Positions 21,290 through 32,869 of a stretch of 64,000 nt of DNA are shown here, piece after piece. The stretch's first letter is position 1. Each line of letters begins with the position of its first letter. The position numbers were made by a program, and so were the translations under genes. The notes under the pieces were generated by a model. The model was not told the DNA's origin. It searched no databases and saw only the letters and a program-made list of their open reading frames with translations. Location of the stretch: NCBI GenBank assembly GCA_025024175.1, contig QCXZ01000137.1:5332001-5396000 (forward strand). The letters run 5' to 3'. Source of the DNA: Rhyzopertha dominica. Its lineage: Eukaryota > Arthropoda > Insecta > Coleoptera > Bostrichidae.

Positions 21290-21527
21290 ACAGTGACTGT
21301 ATCTCATGAATGACTGGTCGTAGAACGTGACTAATATGTGGTACAGAATCAAGAATAATAGAAAAATATTGTGCGCTTTTTATAGCTCCCACTAAAAGTT
21401 CAATAATTTCATTTTGAAAATAAACTCCTATATAACGAAGTATGCGGTTCTTTGTGTCTTTAGACTTCATAATGTCAACATGTTCCGATATTATTGTATA
21501 TTGGATCAAATTTGGCCTACAATTCAA
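21290..21527 (-). pseudogene. hAT-like / DUF4371 transposase fragment
   Basis: The minus-strand frame contains YIGVYFQNEIIELL, then IKSAQYFSIILDSVPHISH. This matches the DUF4371 block at the start of the RNase H-like fold of hAT-type (ZMYM/P52rIPK-like) transposases, in which the Asp after SIILDS is the first catalytic residue. The C-terminal side breaks off at a CACCCTATATT end near 21270. Only this short block remains. Confidence 0.6.
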
Positions 21528-21772
21528 CAGCCTTTAAAAAACTACCATTATCTCGTTTGTAGTGTTCCGAACTAGAACTGTCCAAAGCCAAATTTTTGGC
21601 TTGCCAAAAACTGAACTATTGCAATCATTCGTTTTATGATAGCACGCCATCGATTTTTTCCCCATTGTGGAGCATCTGAGATTTTTGCTTTTTCATCTTT
21701 TTTCTTTCTCGTTCCCATTTATAAAAAGCTTCAGACTGCATTTTTGTTTTCTGGTAGACGTCTGTTATAACA

Positions 21773-22444
21773 CGTTGCAGTGAAGTAGTTCGTGTATCTA
21801 GACAAGTGCATACAAGAAATCAGGTAATCGTGGTAAAAAAAAATCAGCAAGACCAAAACTACCAAATATACGTCGAACACATCACCAACAGCAACACAAA
21901 CACCTTGTAAGAGAAATAAGAAAAATCACGTTAGACCAAACTCTCTAGGAAACGAGCGGATAAACACATATGAAAACACCGAAAGAAGCATCGACATCAT
22001 CACGAAAGAGCAATCAAAAAAAGAAACATGAATCATGAATGCCGCTTAAAAATGACAAGAAAATAATAATTGAAGAAGTCTTAAATCTCTACCCAACTTC
22101 AGACATCACCTCACATGAGAAGGAGATCAATGAAGCCGCACTAAGCCAACATCAAATACGGAAATATCTAAGAAAAGCATTCACTGGCCGAATGCACCCT
22201 GCGAAGCTTTCCATATACTACAAATACCAACCAACACGGAGGCTAATAAAAAGTATCCTATAGTTAGATGCCTTGAAAACCTTCCCATTCCAATCCCCCA
22301 AAAAATCCTGTAACATGCGCTACGTGGGAGCCCACTAGCAACAAGCGTGTCACCCCTCTAACCCAGCGTAAACGTAGCCGGCCCGGCGGTATATCCGGGA
22401 GCGGCAGAAATGCCTACCGTACGCTGGTTCAATCAATCAATCAG
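21773..22444 (+). mobile_element. 672-bp SINE-like/RTE-derived insertion with 23-bp target duplication
   Basis: Flanking copies at 21750-21772 and 22445-22467 (TCTGGTAGAC followed by TTATAACA) match at 21 of 23 positions. The insert ends in an AATC repeat (CAATCAATCAATCAG), a typical simple-sequence tail of RTE-type retroposons. Its 3' part contains TCCTGTAACATGCG.TACGTG (22306-22326), which recurs at 48759-48779 just after the RTE-like RT remnant, suggesting use of that element's 3' end. It contains a 74-residue frame at 22039-22263 of unknown nature. Confidence 0.65.
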
Positions 22445-22469
22445 TCTGGTAGACATCTTTTATAACAAA

Positions 22470-24140
22470 AATCTGTATGTATTGCGCATGAGCATGAACG
22501 TCTCTGGTTGAATATATTGGTTATTGCTTCAGTGGAATAAGCAATTAGATATCGTGAGAAAAAGTATTATTCTAGAAGTCTTTAAGTATCCCGCAAAATC
22601 TTTGTCTGAAACGTGACAATCAAGACGACTAAAATTTTCTAATAGAATACGAGCATTAACAAAATGAAATTGTTTTAATATGAGTTTACTCTCGTTCGAG
22701 AATTCCTGGTTTTTGAGTGGATATCCCATTCTTTGGTCTATCTGATTTACCTGTACTGTAACAAGTGTCTATCGTACTCTTTCTTTATGTGCTAAATGAA
22801 TACAACAACAGGACCATGTTTAGCGCGGTTTACAACAACCTGGATACGGTAAAATATTCGTACTATGCTAGCTTACACACTAACCGTTCGCTGTGCTTCT
22901 GACATTTTCTTTGCGTCCAAATTATGTTGTCATAATAACATTGTCATGTCAGGAGCTAATATATATGATTAGAGTGAAGGGCATATTACTTATTGATGCA
23001 CAATTATGTTTATTGATTCCGTGTCTTTTTGCCTTACCTAATAGTCATCTACTTCAAATATTGCTGTAAGTGGTATTTTAAGTCGAGGATGAGATCGATA
23101 AAATGTCTTTAGGGACTAAATGAATTAGGTCAACGAGGTATACCTACAAATGAATCAAACCAGATGACGATCGATGCAGTATATAACTATAAGCTGTCAT
23201 GGGAAATATAAAATTGGTAGGAGGAACGACACTAATTTTGATTAATTAAATTAAGTTCTTAACTGACCAACATAGTGCAGGTCATAATGTATTAAGTAGA
23301 AATATTTTCATTATTAAGATTCATCGTATTCGTTTCGAAGTACGAGTATAGGCTACTAGAGGTCTCATTAGCATACTCATTAGCAACTAGGGAATAATCT
23401 TCCTTTTATTAGTTACTTCTGGAAATCAAATTAGCACTTAATTTATCAAAGGTTTTTCAATTACAATTCCTATACTGTGTACTAACAATTATTAAAATTC
23501 TCACGCTTTTTAAATGGTAAACTAGCGATTTTTTTTAATTCTTGAAATGACCTGGTATTTATTTTGCAACATTTAATGACGAAATTTTGCGTGAAAAAAT
23601 CGTTATCAAACGAGCTTCGACAAGTGTTTAATGCTGGTTCTTATTAACATGGAATTTGTGGTTGAAACATATATAGCTTTGCGACAGATTAACCAACATA
23701 AATTGCCTAAAAACTAGGATTTAGGCAGTCAAACTGACTTTCCAACAGTATAACGTACTATTTTTGCTATTCAAAAATTTCGATTTGGTAGCGACTGTGG
23801 CGTCATCTTGGATTTGGGACAAATATATCAGCTGTAAAAGGACGTAATTTTGCAGCGGTTTTACCCGCATTTTTACCAAACCTTTCAACATTAACTTTTC
23901 TCAGGATGATCGAATTACTACAGGATAAAACCATAGAGTTCCAGTTCGAACTAAATATAGATTAATCGGTTATCGTGTCTGGTCAATGGTGACTTTCATA
24001 AGTAATGGCTGCATTTATCGTCCAAAAAGTAAGTAGTACAAACGATAGCAGTAGCATAGGTTAACCTTTCTAGCTAATGAATTTGCAAATAAACGACAGA
24101 AAAACAACTTGTTTACGTGATTTCATGCGTGTTCCCCGTA
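22470..24140. other. AT-rich spacer, nothing recognised
   Basis: No domain-bearing frame, no long inverted or tandem repeat seen. Confidence 0.3.
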
Positions 24141-24700
24141 TTTTTTCATGCACAGCATAATTAACAGATCATATCATGCAATTGTTACTCAACTCAGCCG
24201 TCAATCATCGTCATCACCAAACATGAAAAACGAAGTGATATCCCAGAATTTCATCGTTGACCAGTACAACATATTTTGGACTGCTTCCATCGAAGCCAAC
24301 TGTATTCGAGCAAACCATCACTCATATTGGAGCCGTGGGCATTATATCGACAAAATACAATCAAATATTCATGTGATTACTCCACCTTTTCACCAAACTT
24401 TCTGTGCTGGAACTTAAATCCCCATCGAATTGACGCGCTGGGATTCGCTATTGATTTAATCTTGTAGCGAACCGATACGAAGTTTCGACTTGTTCGGAGG
24501 CTCTTTTTTCTGCCTTCCGGAACTAATAGCCAGACAGCTGGCTTTGGAGGAACAGGTAGCACCCAGGATTTATCTGACCGATTTGGGTGTATATATTTAA
24601 CGGGAGGGTTAGATAAAGTTAGGAAAGTTGTTCTTCCGGTTGCTGCCTCTGACGTCTTTGTTAGCAACAAAGCCAGAATTGCTCGTCTTCAACAATGAGG
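24140..24700. other. GC-richer single-copy island
   Basis: Frames on both strands (plus 24148-24417; minus 24377-24670) overlap and show no known domain. Composition differs from the AT-rich flanks. Could be an unrecognised exon or regulatory element; I cannot decide. Confidence 0.3.
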
Positions 24701-25226
24701 TGTGAATTTATGTCCTATGTGAAACGCATAACCAGTCTCCTTACTAACTTTGCTCCGTAGCATTTAAACCTTGAAATGTTTTAGAATAACATGTATCATT
24801 TGCTCCCTAATACTGTCCTTTAACAACTTAAGATCAGGCGATCTTGGGAGGCATGAATTAGCAAAATATCTATTTCTACTCGTATATTTAAAAACCGCAG
24901 TTAACAATTCCTTTTTCCTTCTTTTAATCCGTGGACTTGAAATCATTGACCTCTAGACTTCATATGAATTTTCTGTTTCTCTTTCTCTTATGTCAACAAA
25001 ATATACATTGGTCGTCCATTGCAGATTCTGGTTTAGGTTTGGGTTTCTAATTAGCAACAAAAGCATAGCATTTAAAGGTATTTTGAGCGGTTTAACAATA
25101 ATTTCAAAGGGTATGCTTCCTAGTGATATAAATGTACACAGATACGAGTAGACGATACCGTATTGCCACTAGATGGCATGGTGTCATCCACACTGTAATT
25201 CTCGCATACACATCGCCTACCTTGGC

Positions 25227-25236
25227 GTATATAAGG
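25227..25236 (+). promoter_or_regulatory. TATA-like box of subfamily E
   Basis: GTATATAAGG lies 10 bases before the outer ribozyme arm at 25247, matching the 10-11-base spacing in copies A and C. Confidence 0.35.
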
Positions 25237-25246
25237 AAACCAAGAT

Positions 25247-25348
25247 CTATGCCGTGTTGTCTGCGTTGGGACTATNGCTNTGCTGAGGAGGCTTTANAAG
25301 CCGAAACATCTGTCCACAGATTGTTTTGACGCAGGCGACATGGCATAG
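25247..25348 (+). ncRNA. Type I hammerhead ribozyme (copy E, divergent)
   Basis: CTGAGGA at 25283-25289, stem II GGCTT/AAGCC, GAAA at 25303-25306, stem III ACA-TC-TGT, GUC triplet with cleavage predicted after C25314. The inner stem I pairs CTNTG (25278-25282) with CACAG (25315-25319) if N is G. The outer arms CTATGCCGTGTTGTCTGCGT and ACGCAGGCGACATGGCATAG pair almost fully. Every helix has a different sequence from copies A-C while pairing is kept, which is strong support for a real structured RNA. Confidence 0.82.
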
Positions 25349-25771
25349 ACGTAATTAAGGACATAAGTTATTCCGGATTTTTAGTTGACATACCCTCATT
25401 TGGCCATTATTGGATCAGATCAAAAGAAAAGTTAGCATTTAGTTTCTAAGACGTTTGGCTACTTTGGTGGTTTGCATGTTTAGGCACTTAAATAATATAC
25501 TTGAACTATATATCACACAGTTTTATGTGTTTTTAAGACATTCTGTCTGATTTTTTTTGTCGATATTAGGATAAATGACAGCATTTGCTTTTTCAAAAAT
25601 GTAATAATTTTAAATAAGTAAATTAACGACAAAAAGAATAAAATTATATGCGAACCAGTTACTTAAATTCGATAGCACTAATAACTCTAGAGATCAAAAC
25701 TCCACATAGATGGATTAGTTCACTGTTTTGTTATCAGCTACACTACACTCCTAAACTTGTACCTACTATGT

Positions 25772-25843
25772 AAAGGTGTGCCTCAAGGATGCATCTTGGG
25801 ACCTTTATTATTTGCAATTTATACACCAGACTGCCTTAACTTC
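25772..25843 (+). pseudogene. Non-LTR RT motif scrap
   Basis: KGVPQGCILGPLLFAIYT then PDCLNF and a stop is the conserved RT motif just before the YADD box. Nothing recognisable flanks it. Confidence 0.7.
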
Positions 25844-25859
25844 TGAGGTGTTGTATGAT

Positions 25860-27440
25860 TCTTGTTAACATGCTAATTTTAATGTTCTAAATATCAAGTA
25901 ATACAGTAGATATAACTTTAACCCATCCTCGTAATTAAGCTATAACAAATTCAGTCTATACCGCATTTCCCCGTTGTATTTTTAACGCCTGTCAATATTA
26001 CCTAATCTAATTACAATATTATTGATGGAAATATGTGTCAACCACCACCATTGCAAACGTCCTTGAGAAACCAACAGCATAACAATACATTATCGAAGGC
26101 ATAACTAAATATGCTCATCTTTTACCCAACAACTGTGATAAATATAGCTTACGTAATGATTTCTCAGGTGTTATAATTTGTTCTTAATGTAAATGTCAAT
26201 AACAAGCTTGGACATCGAGAAAAACACTGTATTATTTATAAATGTATTAAAATTGATTGCTACGCTTGCGGCAAAGGGCAGAGTGCGACCTCAAAAAAAC
26301 GTTTGACAACAAGATTGACCCAGATCTGCGAAAAATATACGCAAAAACTGTGTAAATATCCACCGTGACAAACAATTTCCTGTCAGTGCGATTCCATTCA
26401 ATATCAATTATTTCCTTTTCAGTCGTGTTTACTACAAATCCAGTTTAAGCTTAGCGTACTAGAAACTGGAATGTTTACGAGTTTTACGTGGAATTACGAC
26501 ACGTGCAAGTTCCATTGATTAATGCCTTCAAAAGTTTTTTTGTAATTTACAAGGCAAATTTTGCTAAACATTTATATGGAGTGAGCTCAGTCAGGCAGAA
26601 GATATGTAAAACCCTTTATTTTATTTTGAAAAATCTTTTAGCCCAATGTGCATTTCTTAGCGTTTCATAATATACCTCTCTACCGTTTTTTTTTATCTTG
26701 AAACTAAAATGGTTGCCCTATTGCGTTGATATTGATATTAGGAATTTCCTACTAGTTTCAAAATTCCTGTTATGTAGTCATATTGTGTACTACATCGCAG
26801 CTAGTTTCTAACCGTGAATGAAATAGCCATAAAAAAATTATTGTCACGCCAAAGATGAATTCAATCACATCTGATTTAATTATTTGGAGAAAAAAAAATC
26901 CTGTAATTAAGGCAGCATCGTGTTTTTCTCTTAATAACAACAAAACAAAAATGTGAACCAACGAAGCACTAGGCAATAATAAAATATGTATAAATATGTG
27001 CCTAAATGTAAATTATTAGTATAATATTAATGATACCATAGATTAATTAATCTATGATGATACAAAATATAACAGAGGATGCAACTCACCTATGAAATTT
27101 CCTCCTTGGCTTCTACCGGTGTCCAGAATTTCTGTAACAGAAAAGAACTTCAATTTTCTACATATTTACCTTTACAAGAAAATATATAAGCAGTTAATTG
27201 TTCTATGGTAGAGTGGTTAAAAAACTTCATGAGATTTGCTGTGTACAATGAAAAGAATAGGTTAAAAATGGAACACTTTTTTTACCTGATATCTGCTGGT
27301 TGACCTAATGGTTCTTATGATTTATATTAGTTACTTCGCGGACACTTTTATAAATAGTAAATCATTGGAGCATCATTAGAAAAACATTTAAAGAAGAGTA
27401 GTCAAACATTCTAACAGGTTTTTTAAATTTCTTTCGAAAT
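25860..27440. other. AT-rich spacer
   Basis: No gene recognised. A short palindrome around ATAGATTAATTAATCTAT (about 27041-27058) is present. Frames at 26488-26670 and 26770-26976 lack domains. Confidence 0.3.
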
Positions 27441-27449
27441 TAAATATAC

Positions 27450-27667
27450 AGGGTGTCCCATTTTTTCGCAAATTGAAAAAAATTAAAATAAATCAATATT
27501 CCCCAATGACGGACGTTATTACGGTTGAAAATACCATCACAACTTATGTGACACTCGTCAGACCAAATAATGCTTCTTCCAAAATTGTTATGGTTGCGAG
27601 TATTTTCTAAGTACCAATTGCAAAATGTGGTTCGTTTTTCAAAATCGCCAGGATGCAGATGATGCAT
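27450..27667 (-). pseudogene. Mariner-like transposase fragment with one inverted end
   Basis: The minus frame reads HHLHPGDFEKRTTFCNWYLE, then IIWSDECHISCDGIFNRNNVRHWG. WSDE holds the first catalytic Asp, and the NRNNVRHWG stretch is typical of insect mariner-like transposases. The frame runs straight into AAATGGGACACCCTGTATA, a mariner-type terminus, so the catalytic core between them is deleted. A deletion derivative. Confidence 0.7.
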
Positions 27668-27669
27668 TA

Positions 27670-28150
27670 TCTTTGTATCTGTATTAGCTTAATCCTAAAG
27701 TTAATTTCAAGTGTTTAGTGCATTATTAGCAGTACAACTTAAACACTAATGTCAACATCAGTTTGAAAGTCAGTTAAAGCAAGTTCAAAAATCTTTTTAC
27801 GGGCGGAGATGATTACTATATGATACCTAGCCATGACGAAAACAAGCGACATTCACAAGTTATTTGTCTAGTTGCTGTGACATTTTGACAGTAACTGACC
27901 AAAAAAGGAGTGGAAATCAGCCAGAACATCGAAGCCTAATTGAATTCACGACAAAGGACGGAAACGGACCCAATGATATTCGCCATAGGATGATTAATGT
28001 ATATGGAGACGTAGCGTCGCCTTATTTTGCAATAAAATTTGTGTCCAAACCATTTTAATGGGTAGGGAATTAATTTAAGATGAGCCAATATGCGGAAGGC
28101 CTGTTGCAATGCAGCATGAACCAACGAGAACATCGAGAAAGTCTTAGCTT
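27670..28150. other. Spacer between mariner fragment and Penelope-like element
   Basis: No feature recognised. The frame at 27864-28058 has no domain. Confidence 0.25.
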
Positions 28151-28159
28151 AAGCTACCT

Positions 28160-29840
28160 ACAGTACAAAAAATTTTGCTTGAAGCACGTCGGATTATGAA
28201 ATTGCTTACCCGGAACGAATTGTATGGTTTGCCCAAAATCCACAAAACTAATATCCCGTTAAGACCCATAGTCAACACGATTGGCAGTCCTTGTTACAAA
28301 TTGGCAAAATTTTGTGCTAACTATTTAAAACCTTATGTAGGAAAAACCAGCAGTTTCATCAAAAATTCTTCAGACTTTATTGATATTATGAAAGGTTTAA
28401 GTATTTCAGAAGGTGATATTTTAGTTAGTTTTGACTTGGTTTCTTTATTTACGAAAGTACCCATCCCTGAAACGATAGATATCATCAGATCCAAGCTTAA
28501 TAGCGATCCCCTAGGCGACACGATAGCCAGATTATATGAACATTGTTTAAAATCTACTTATTTCTTATGGAACGATAATTTTTATGAACAAAAATCAGGT
28601 TGTGCAGTGGGTTCACCTCTAAGTCCTGTAGTAGCCAATTTGTTTATGGAAAATTTTGAACAGGTAGCGATAAACAGTTTTCAGTTTAAGCCTAAATGTT
28701 GGTATAGTTACGTAGATGACACTTTTGTTATTTGGCCCACGGTATAGAAGAGTTGGGTAGGCTTCTAAATCATTTGAACAGTCAAAATCCTAACATAAAA
28801 TTTATTATGGAATTAGAAAGCAATGGTAGTTTACTTTTCTTGGATGTCAAAATTTACAGAACAAACACTGGACAGTTAGGACACAAGGTTTACAGAAAAC
28901 CAACACAAACAGACAGAAATTTACATGCCACATCTCACCACCCTCCCTCTCAAAAGAATAGTCTTATAAGGACGTTATTTGTTAGAGCACGAAGGATATC
29001 AGACGAAAGTTCTTTACAAAAAGAAATATATCATCTTAAATCAGCGCTAATGAGAAATGGTTATAGCAATAAGAATATTTGGTCAGTTTTTAATAAAAGT
29101 GCTCATCCAAATTCTCAGCGAGGACAAAGTAAATTGAAGTTGAGTTTGCCTTATGTACAAGGCCTTTCGGAAAAATTAAAGAGGATGCTTAGAACACACG
29201 ATATTTTAGTTGTTGATAGTACATATAATAATTTAGATAAAATTTTAAGTTCCACTAAAGATAAAGTACGTTTAGAGAGTGAAGGTGTTTACAAAATTAC
29301 TTGTTCTTGCGGAAAGTGTTACATAGGTCAAACTAAAAGAAAAGTAGGTACGCGTTTCAAAGAACACATACGTGCTACTAGGCTGCAACAGATAGATAAA
29401 ATCTTCCGTAGCTGAACACTCATATTTGACTAAACATATGATTGATTTTGATAAAACAAAAATTTTACATAGAGAAAAATATTATCACAAACGTTTAATA
29501 AAAGAAGTTATAGAAATTTGTAAGAATACTAATAATTTTAATAGGGATTGTGGAAATTATGAGTTAGGTGACATTTGGAAGGCAATTTTGTAGTTATCTT
29601 TTACCAAGCAGTTCTTGTATATCTAGTAGGTAGGTAGTTCCTTTTTCGTCGTTAGCTTCTTTTTTATCAGGTTTCTACGACGTCTCGCTTCCTTGGTGAT
29701 TTGTTTATTTACTTATAAAATTTTGTTTGAACTTGTGTCAGACAAATTTTGAGGTTCTTCGTCTTTGACAAAGATTACAGGCGTAATGGAAACGTCAGAC
29801 TTATAACTTTTTGTCAGTGTTTTCAAGAGACAGCGATCTT
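28160..29840 (+). mobile_element. Penelope-like retroelement, 5' truncated
   Basis: Includes the RT/GIY-YIG coding remnant plus a 3' terminal segment (about 29594-29840) that recurs inverted at 12188-12425. The 3' segment contains a small hairpin, ATTAC-AGGC-GTAAT, followed by GGAAACGTC. The 5' end is lost shortly before the conserved YGLPKIHK motif. No target duplication was recognised. Confidence 0.85.
28175..29593 (+). pseudogene. Penelope-like RT + GIY-YIG endonuclease
   Basis: The RT starts at NELYGLPKIHKTNIPLRPIV and includes FDLVSLFTKVPI, GCAVGSPLSPVVANLFME and the catalytic YVDD (WYSYVDDTFVIWP, ending about 28740). A one-base deletion near 28735 shifts frame. The second segment (28732-29415) has LLFLDVKIYR and HKVYRKPTQTDR, then a GIY-YIG nuclease beginning GVYKITCSCGKCYIGQTKRK (29284-29343). 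A second frameshift near 29402 leads to the C-terminus (AEHSYLTKHMIDFDKTKIL to TAG at 29593). GIY-YIG with a preceding CSC..C-type cluster is diagnostic of animal Penelope-like elements. Only two frameshifts separate this from a continuous frame over the retained region. Confidence 0.9.
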
Positions 29841-29849
29841 TCGGAGAAA

Positions 29850-30820
29850 ATATTATCTTATATTATGAACCCTCGTCTTTTCATTCATAGCTAGGCAGAT
29901 AATATAAAAATCTCCCATCGTATTAAATATAAATAGAAGCAATTGAGTATCCATTGCAAGAATTATAGCCAGGGCCATCAGTTTTCTTCTCAGGACAATA
30001 TTCGCGTAACGGTCCTGTACAACATCAAAATATGTTCAGCATCTAAGGAACCAATTGTTACACGGGTTTCCATAGCTTATGCAGTAAACAAACACAACCA
30101 TTACGCCTGGGGCCTTCCGCCTAATCCGCGGTGGGAAGTTTAAACATTATCAGCTCCAATTAATTAAGCTAAAGGTCATCCGTTGCCCAACTCCAGACGC
30201 TGAGCCAACCTGGCACTAATTGGCACGACCAATGCGCTCCTAACATGGAAACAGTTCCCATCTCCCCAATTTTGAAATGCACGACCAACGTTGTCCTCAA
30301 TTACCGAACTTGCGTCGTTCCGCTGCATGCCGACATATGCAAGTTGGTGACAGTTTATGGAGTTCGTGCACACTTAGGGGCGTCCACACCTGAGCTACTT
30401 CGCCTGGCGTAAAGTTGAGGAACGGTCGAGGATCGATACCGAACTTGTTGGGGTAATGTAATTTCAGCCGACNGTTCCTGAAAATTTGTTTTGGTGATAA
30501 AATGTGTCGCATTGCACGGGGAATTCGGCCGTTGGAAGTGTATTGGAGTGCGATGGAGCGTGATCGAGCTGTAATGAAGATAACATCGGCGAACCGGGTA
30601 TCCAATAGGTTACACCGTTATGCTGCCATGGATGTATTGAAAGCCGTTTAATAGTTGCTATTTTCCGACATGCATAACTTTATCTTTGTAGCATTGTTTA
30701 TAATCGCAGATTGCTTTATGTAGATGGAAAACACATAAAGCAAAATTGCAATTCTATTAGTTTTAATTCATAAGAGTCATTAGGACTCAATTATAAATAA
30801 TAATAAAACCTTATCCTTAA
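29850..30820. other. Spacer with GC-richer island at 30130-30620
   Basis: The island has non-repetitive, moderately GC-rich sequence with an N near 30473 and a frame on the minus strand (30297-30605) lacking known domains. The remainder is AT-rich. Confidence 0.35.
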
Positions 30821-30821
30821 T

Positions 30822-31128
30822 GAAAATACATATCTGCACCACAACCTACTGTACATAGAGATACTTCGCTGTCATTACAGCTCATCAGTATAGTTTAGGT
30901 CTAATGCAGACAGCTTGGCATATAACTGCTTTTGCTTACATACTAAAGGTTTCGTATGATGTTAGTAGAAAAATAGACGGCAGTGCCATCTGTCAGCAAA
31001 GAACTGATACGATGACAAAGCCACCTAGCTGCCTTCATGGGTACTACTTGCTAAAGGAAGTGACCTGTAATCTGACACACTGGGATGCACCTGCATACAT
31101 CAACCTGACAGCAGGCATAAAAAACATT
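30822..31128 (-). mobile_element. Hammerhead repeat, nearly full single unit (copy D)
   Basis: Aligns along its length with the 355-bp unit: the ribozyme, then GCCATCTGTCAGCA, ATGACAAAGCCACCTAGCTG, CTAAAGGAAGTGACCTGTA and AACCTGACAG. It is clearly older than the 408-1089 array. The outer stem I arm carries a deletion of about 14 bases. Confidence 0.8.
30830..30922 (-). ncRNA. Decayed hammerhead ribozyme (copy D)
   Basis: CTGATGA (30888-30882) and stem II are kept. GAAA has become GAAG, the nucleotide at the cleavage position is G, stem III (GTATCTCTAT) no longer pairs well, and one outer arm is shortened. Cleavage is not expected. Useful as a dead reference for the other copies. Confidence 0.7.
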
Positions 31129-31154
31129 AATAATTCTACATAAAGATTAAATTA

Positions 31155-32736
31155 AAAAACCGCTGCAAATTAAATCAATACTTCCACATCCAATTGTCAA
31201 AATGACATTTACGTTCTTATTTTTTATACTATAGGAGAGTTTATCGAACGTTGGTGGCGCTAGTGTGTCTTTGTTATTATATTATAATATACTCATCTGT
31301 ATCGCAAAATGAAACACAGATGGGTTCGCAACCGAGTATATTCAATATAATTATTAGAAAGGAACTGGTAATGGTAAGCAAAACACATCCTCGTGGCAAT
31401 AACCTATGTGATAACCGTTTAATCACATAACCGCATATTACTATTATAATATAATATCACACATGCTTTTTTTTCATGTATCCCCTTTTTCTTAATAATA
31501 TTCACTGCCCACAATTTAAAAATGCTAATACGATATAACAAAAACAGCACTATTACACAATAATATCGCCTTTTTCCAGCATTAAAGTACTGTTCTTAAT
31601 AGTTTATGTATCTGCCGCCAGATGTCGCGTCACTCGATTAGTAATTAGCTTTTGAGCAATTTTTCTCTCTACACATTTTTTTCTAAGACAAACAATCCTC
31701 GTGATATTAGCAAAAATATATAAGTTTTTAAAATCGGTTTTCTCCAAACAACTCGAAAATTATTAACTTAACAAAAAATTACAAGAGTGCCTTCTGATCA
31801 GAAATTTGATTTTCTATATAATACCAAAATCTAAAAAATCGTACGAGTATTGTCTAAAATAGGTTTTTTGGAAATATTTTGAAAATGTCAAAATTTTGGA
31901 TAAATTTTCTAAGACACTTTTTGTGAGAAATTTTATTTACTATCTGATAGTATTCTCATTTTTTAAATAAATTAAATATATTCGGATATATTTAGGAAAA
32001 ACAGTTTTCTTTAAGTAACGCTTTTTTGCTAATATCTTCTAAACAGTTTGCTGCACCGAAAATTTATAAGAGCTAATAATACTCGCAGTTATACTAATCA
32101 CACACTAAAACGAAAAAAATAAAGATTTGCAAAAAAGGGTAGTTACCCCCCAATTTCGCCCCTTCCCGGTATCCTACTTACCCCACAAACAATAACTCGC
32201 TTTGGGTAGTTGAGATTTATACGTTTGTCAAATTTCAAGGTCCGTTGGACCCTGCTCGTACGATTTTTTTTTAAATTTTGGTATTATATATGTTACATTT
32301 TGAGTAATAAAACACTTTCTAAACTTAAGATATATATTAACGGAACGAATAAATACATGCGGTACTGAGCATCGCAAAACCCAAAGTGGCAATTTTTAAC
32401 TAAATATAGAACTCTTATAAAAAGTTATCATCTTCGGGTTTTTCGCTGCTGTAGGTATAGCAACCTTGCTAGGTACTCGTACGATACAACAATATAGGAA
32501 ATCAAATTTCCGATCAGAAAGCACTCTTGTAATTTTTTTGTTACGTTCATAATTTTCGAATTTTAAGATTTATAATATTTTTGCTAATATCACAAGGACT
32601 GTTTGTCTTAGAAAAAATGTGTAGAGAGAAAAAATGCTCAAAACCTGATTACTAATCGTATAGTATAAGAAATAAAAACATAAATTTAATTTTGACAATT
32701 GGATATGGAAGTATTGATTCAATTTGCAGCGGTTTT
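31155..32736. mobile_element. Long foldback element with a later insertion
   Basis: The ends AAAAACCGCTGCAAATT (left) and its complement (right) begin arms that match inward. 31155-31234 pairs with about 32660-32736. 31637-31815 pairs with about 32500-32655 (CTCTCTACACATTTTTTCTA, GATATTAGCAAAAATAT, TTACAAGAGTGC). 31815-31852 pairs with about 32253-32292. The pairing is broken in the left arm by about 400 extra bases (31235-31636) and in the right arm by about 200 bases. No coding region was recognised, so it is a non-autonomous foldback. Confidence 0.7.
31235..31636. mobile_element. About 400-bp insertion inside the foldback left arm
   Basis: Present in the left arm only. The right arm passes directly from TATACTATA to CGATTAGTAAT at the corresponding place. 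Family unknown; contains many ATTATAATAT runs. Confidence 0.45.
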
Positions 32737-32869
32737 TACGCTATGATCGACATCATCAGCTCCTTCAAATTTAATAAACTGGAAGCAATCACCTTAAGAT
32801 TGTGCAAAGACTACACAGAGATTCGCAAGATTACATAATGATTTCATAAGATTACATCGCACTTGTCCC

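Larger units (their letters stand above)
25150..25360 (+). mobile_element. Divergent hammerhead repeat (subfamily E)
   Basis: Same order of landmarks as the 355-bp unit read on its sense strand: AGATGGCAT, then CATCC, AATTCT, GTATATAAGG, then the ribozyme. The sequence has drifted strongly. It appears as a single partial unit with three N bases inside the ribozyme (25276, 25280, 25297). Confidence 0.65.

Noticed and set aside
22380..22444. GC-rich stretch before GGTTCAATC as a tRNA-derived box B
   Set aside because: No convincing box A or cloverleaf; GGTTCAATC runs straight into the AATC tail.
32750..32765. Minus-strand CTGATGATGTCG near the foldback end
   Set aside because: No following stem and GAAA in a workable position.
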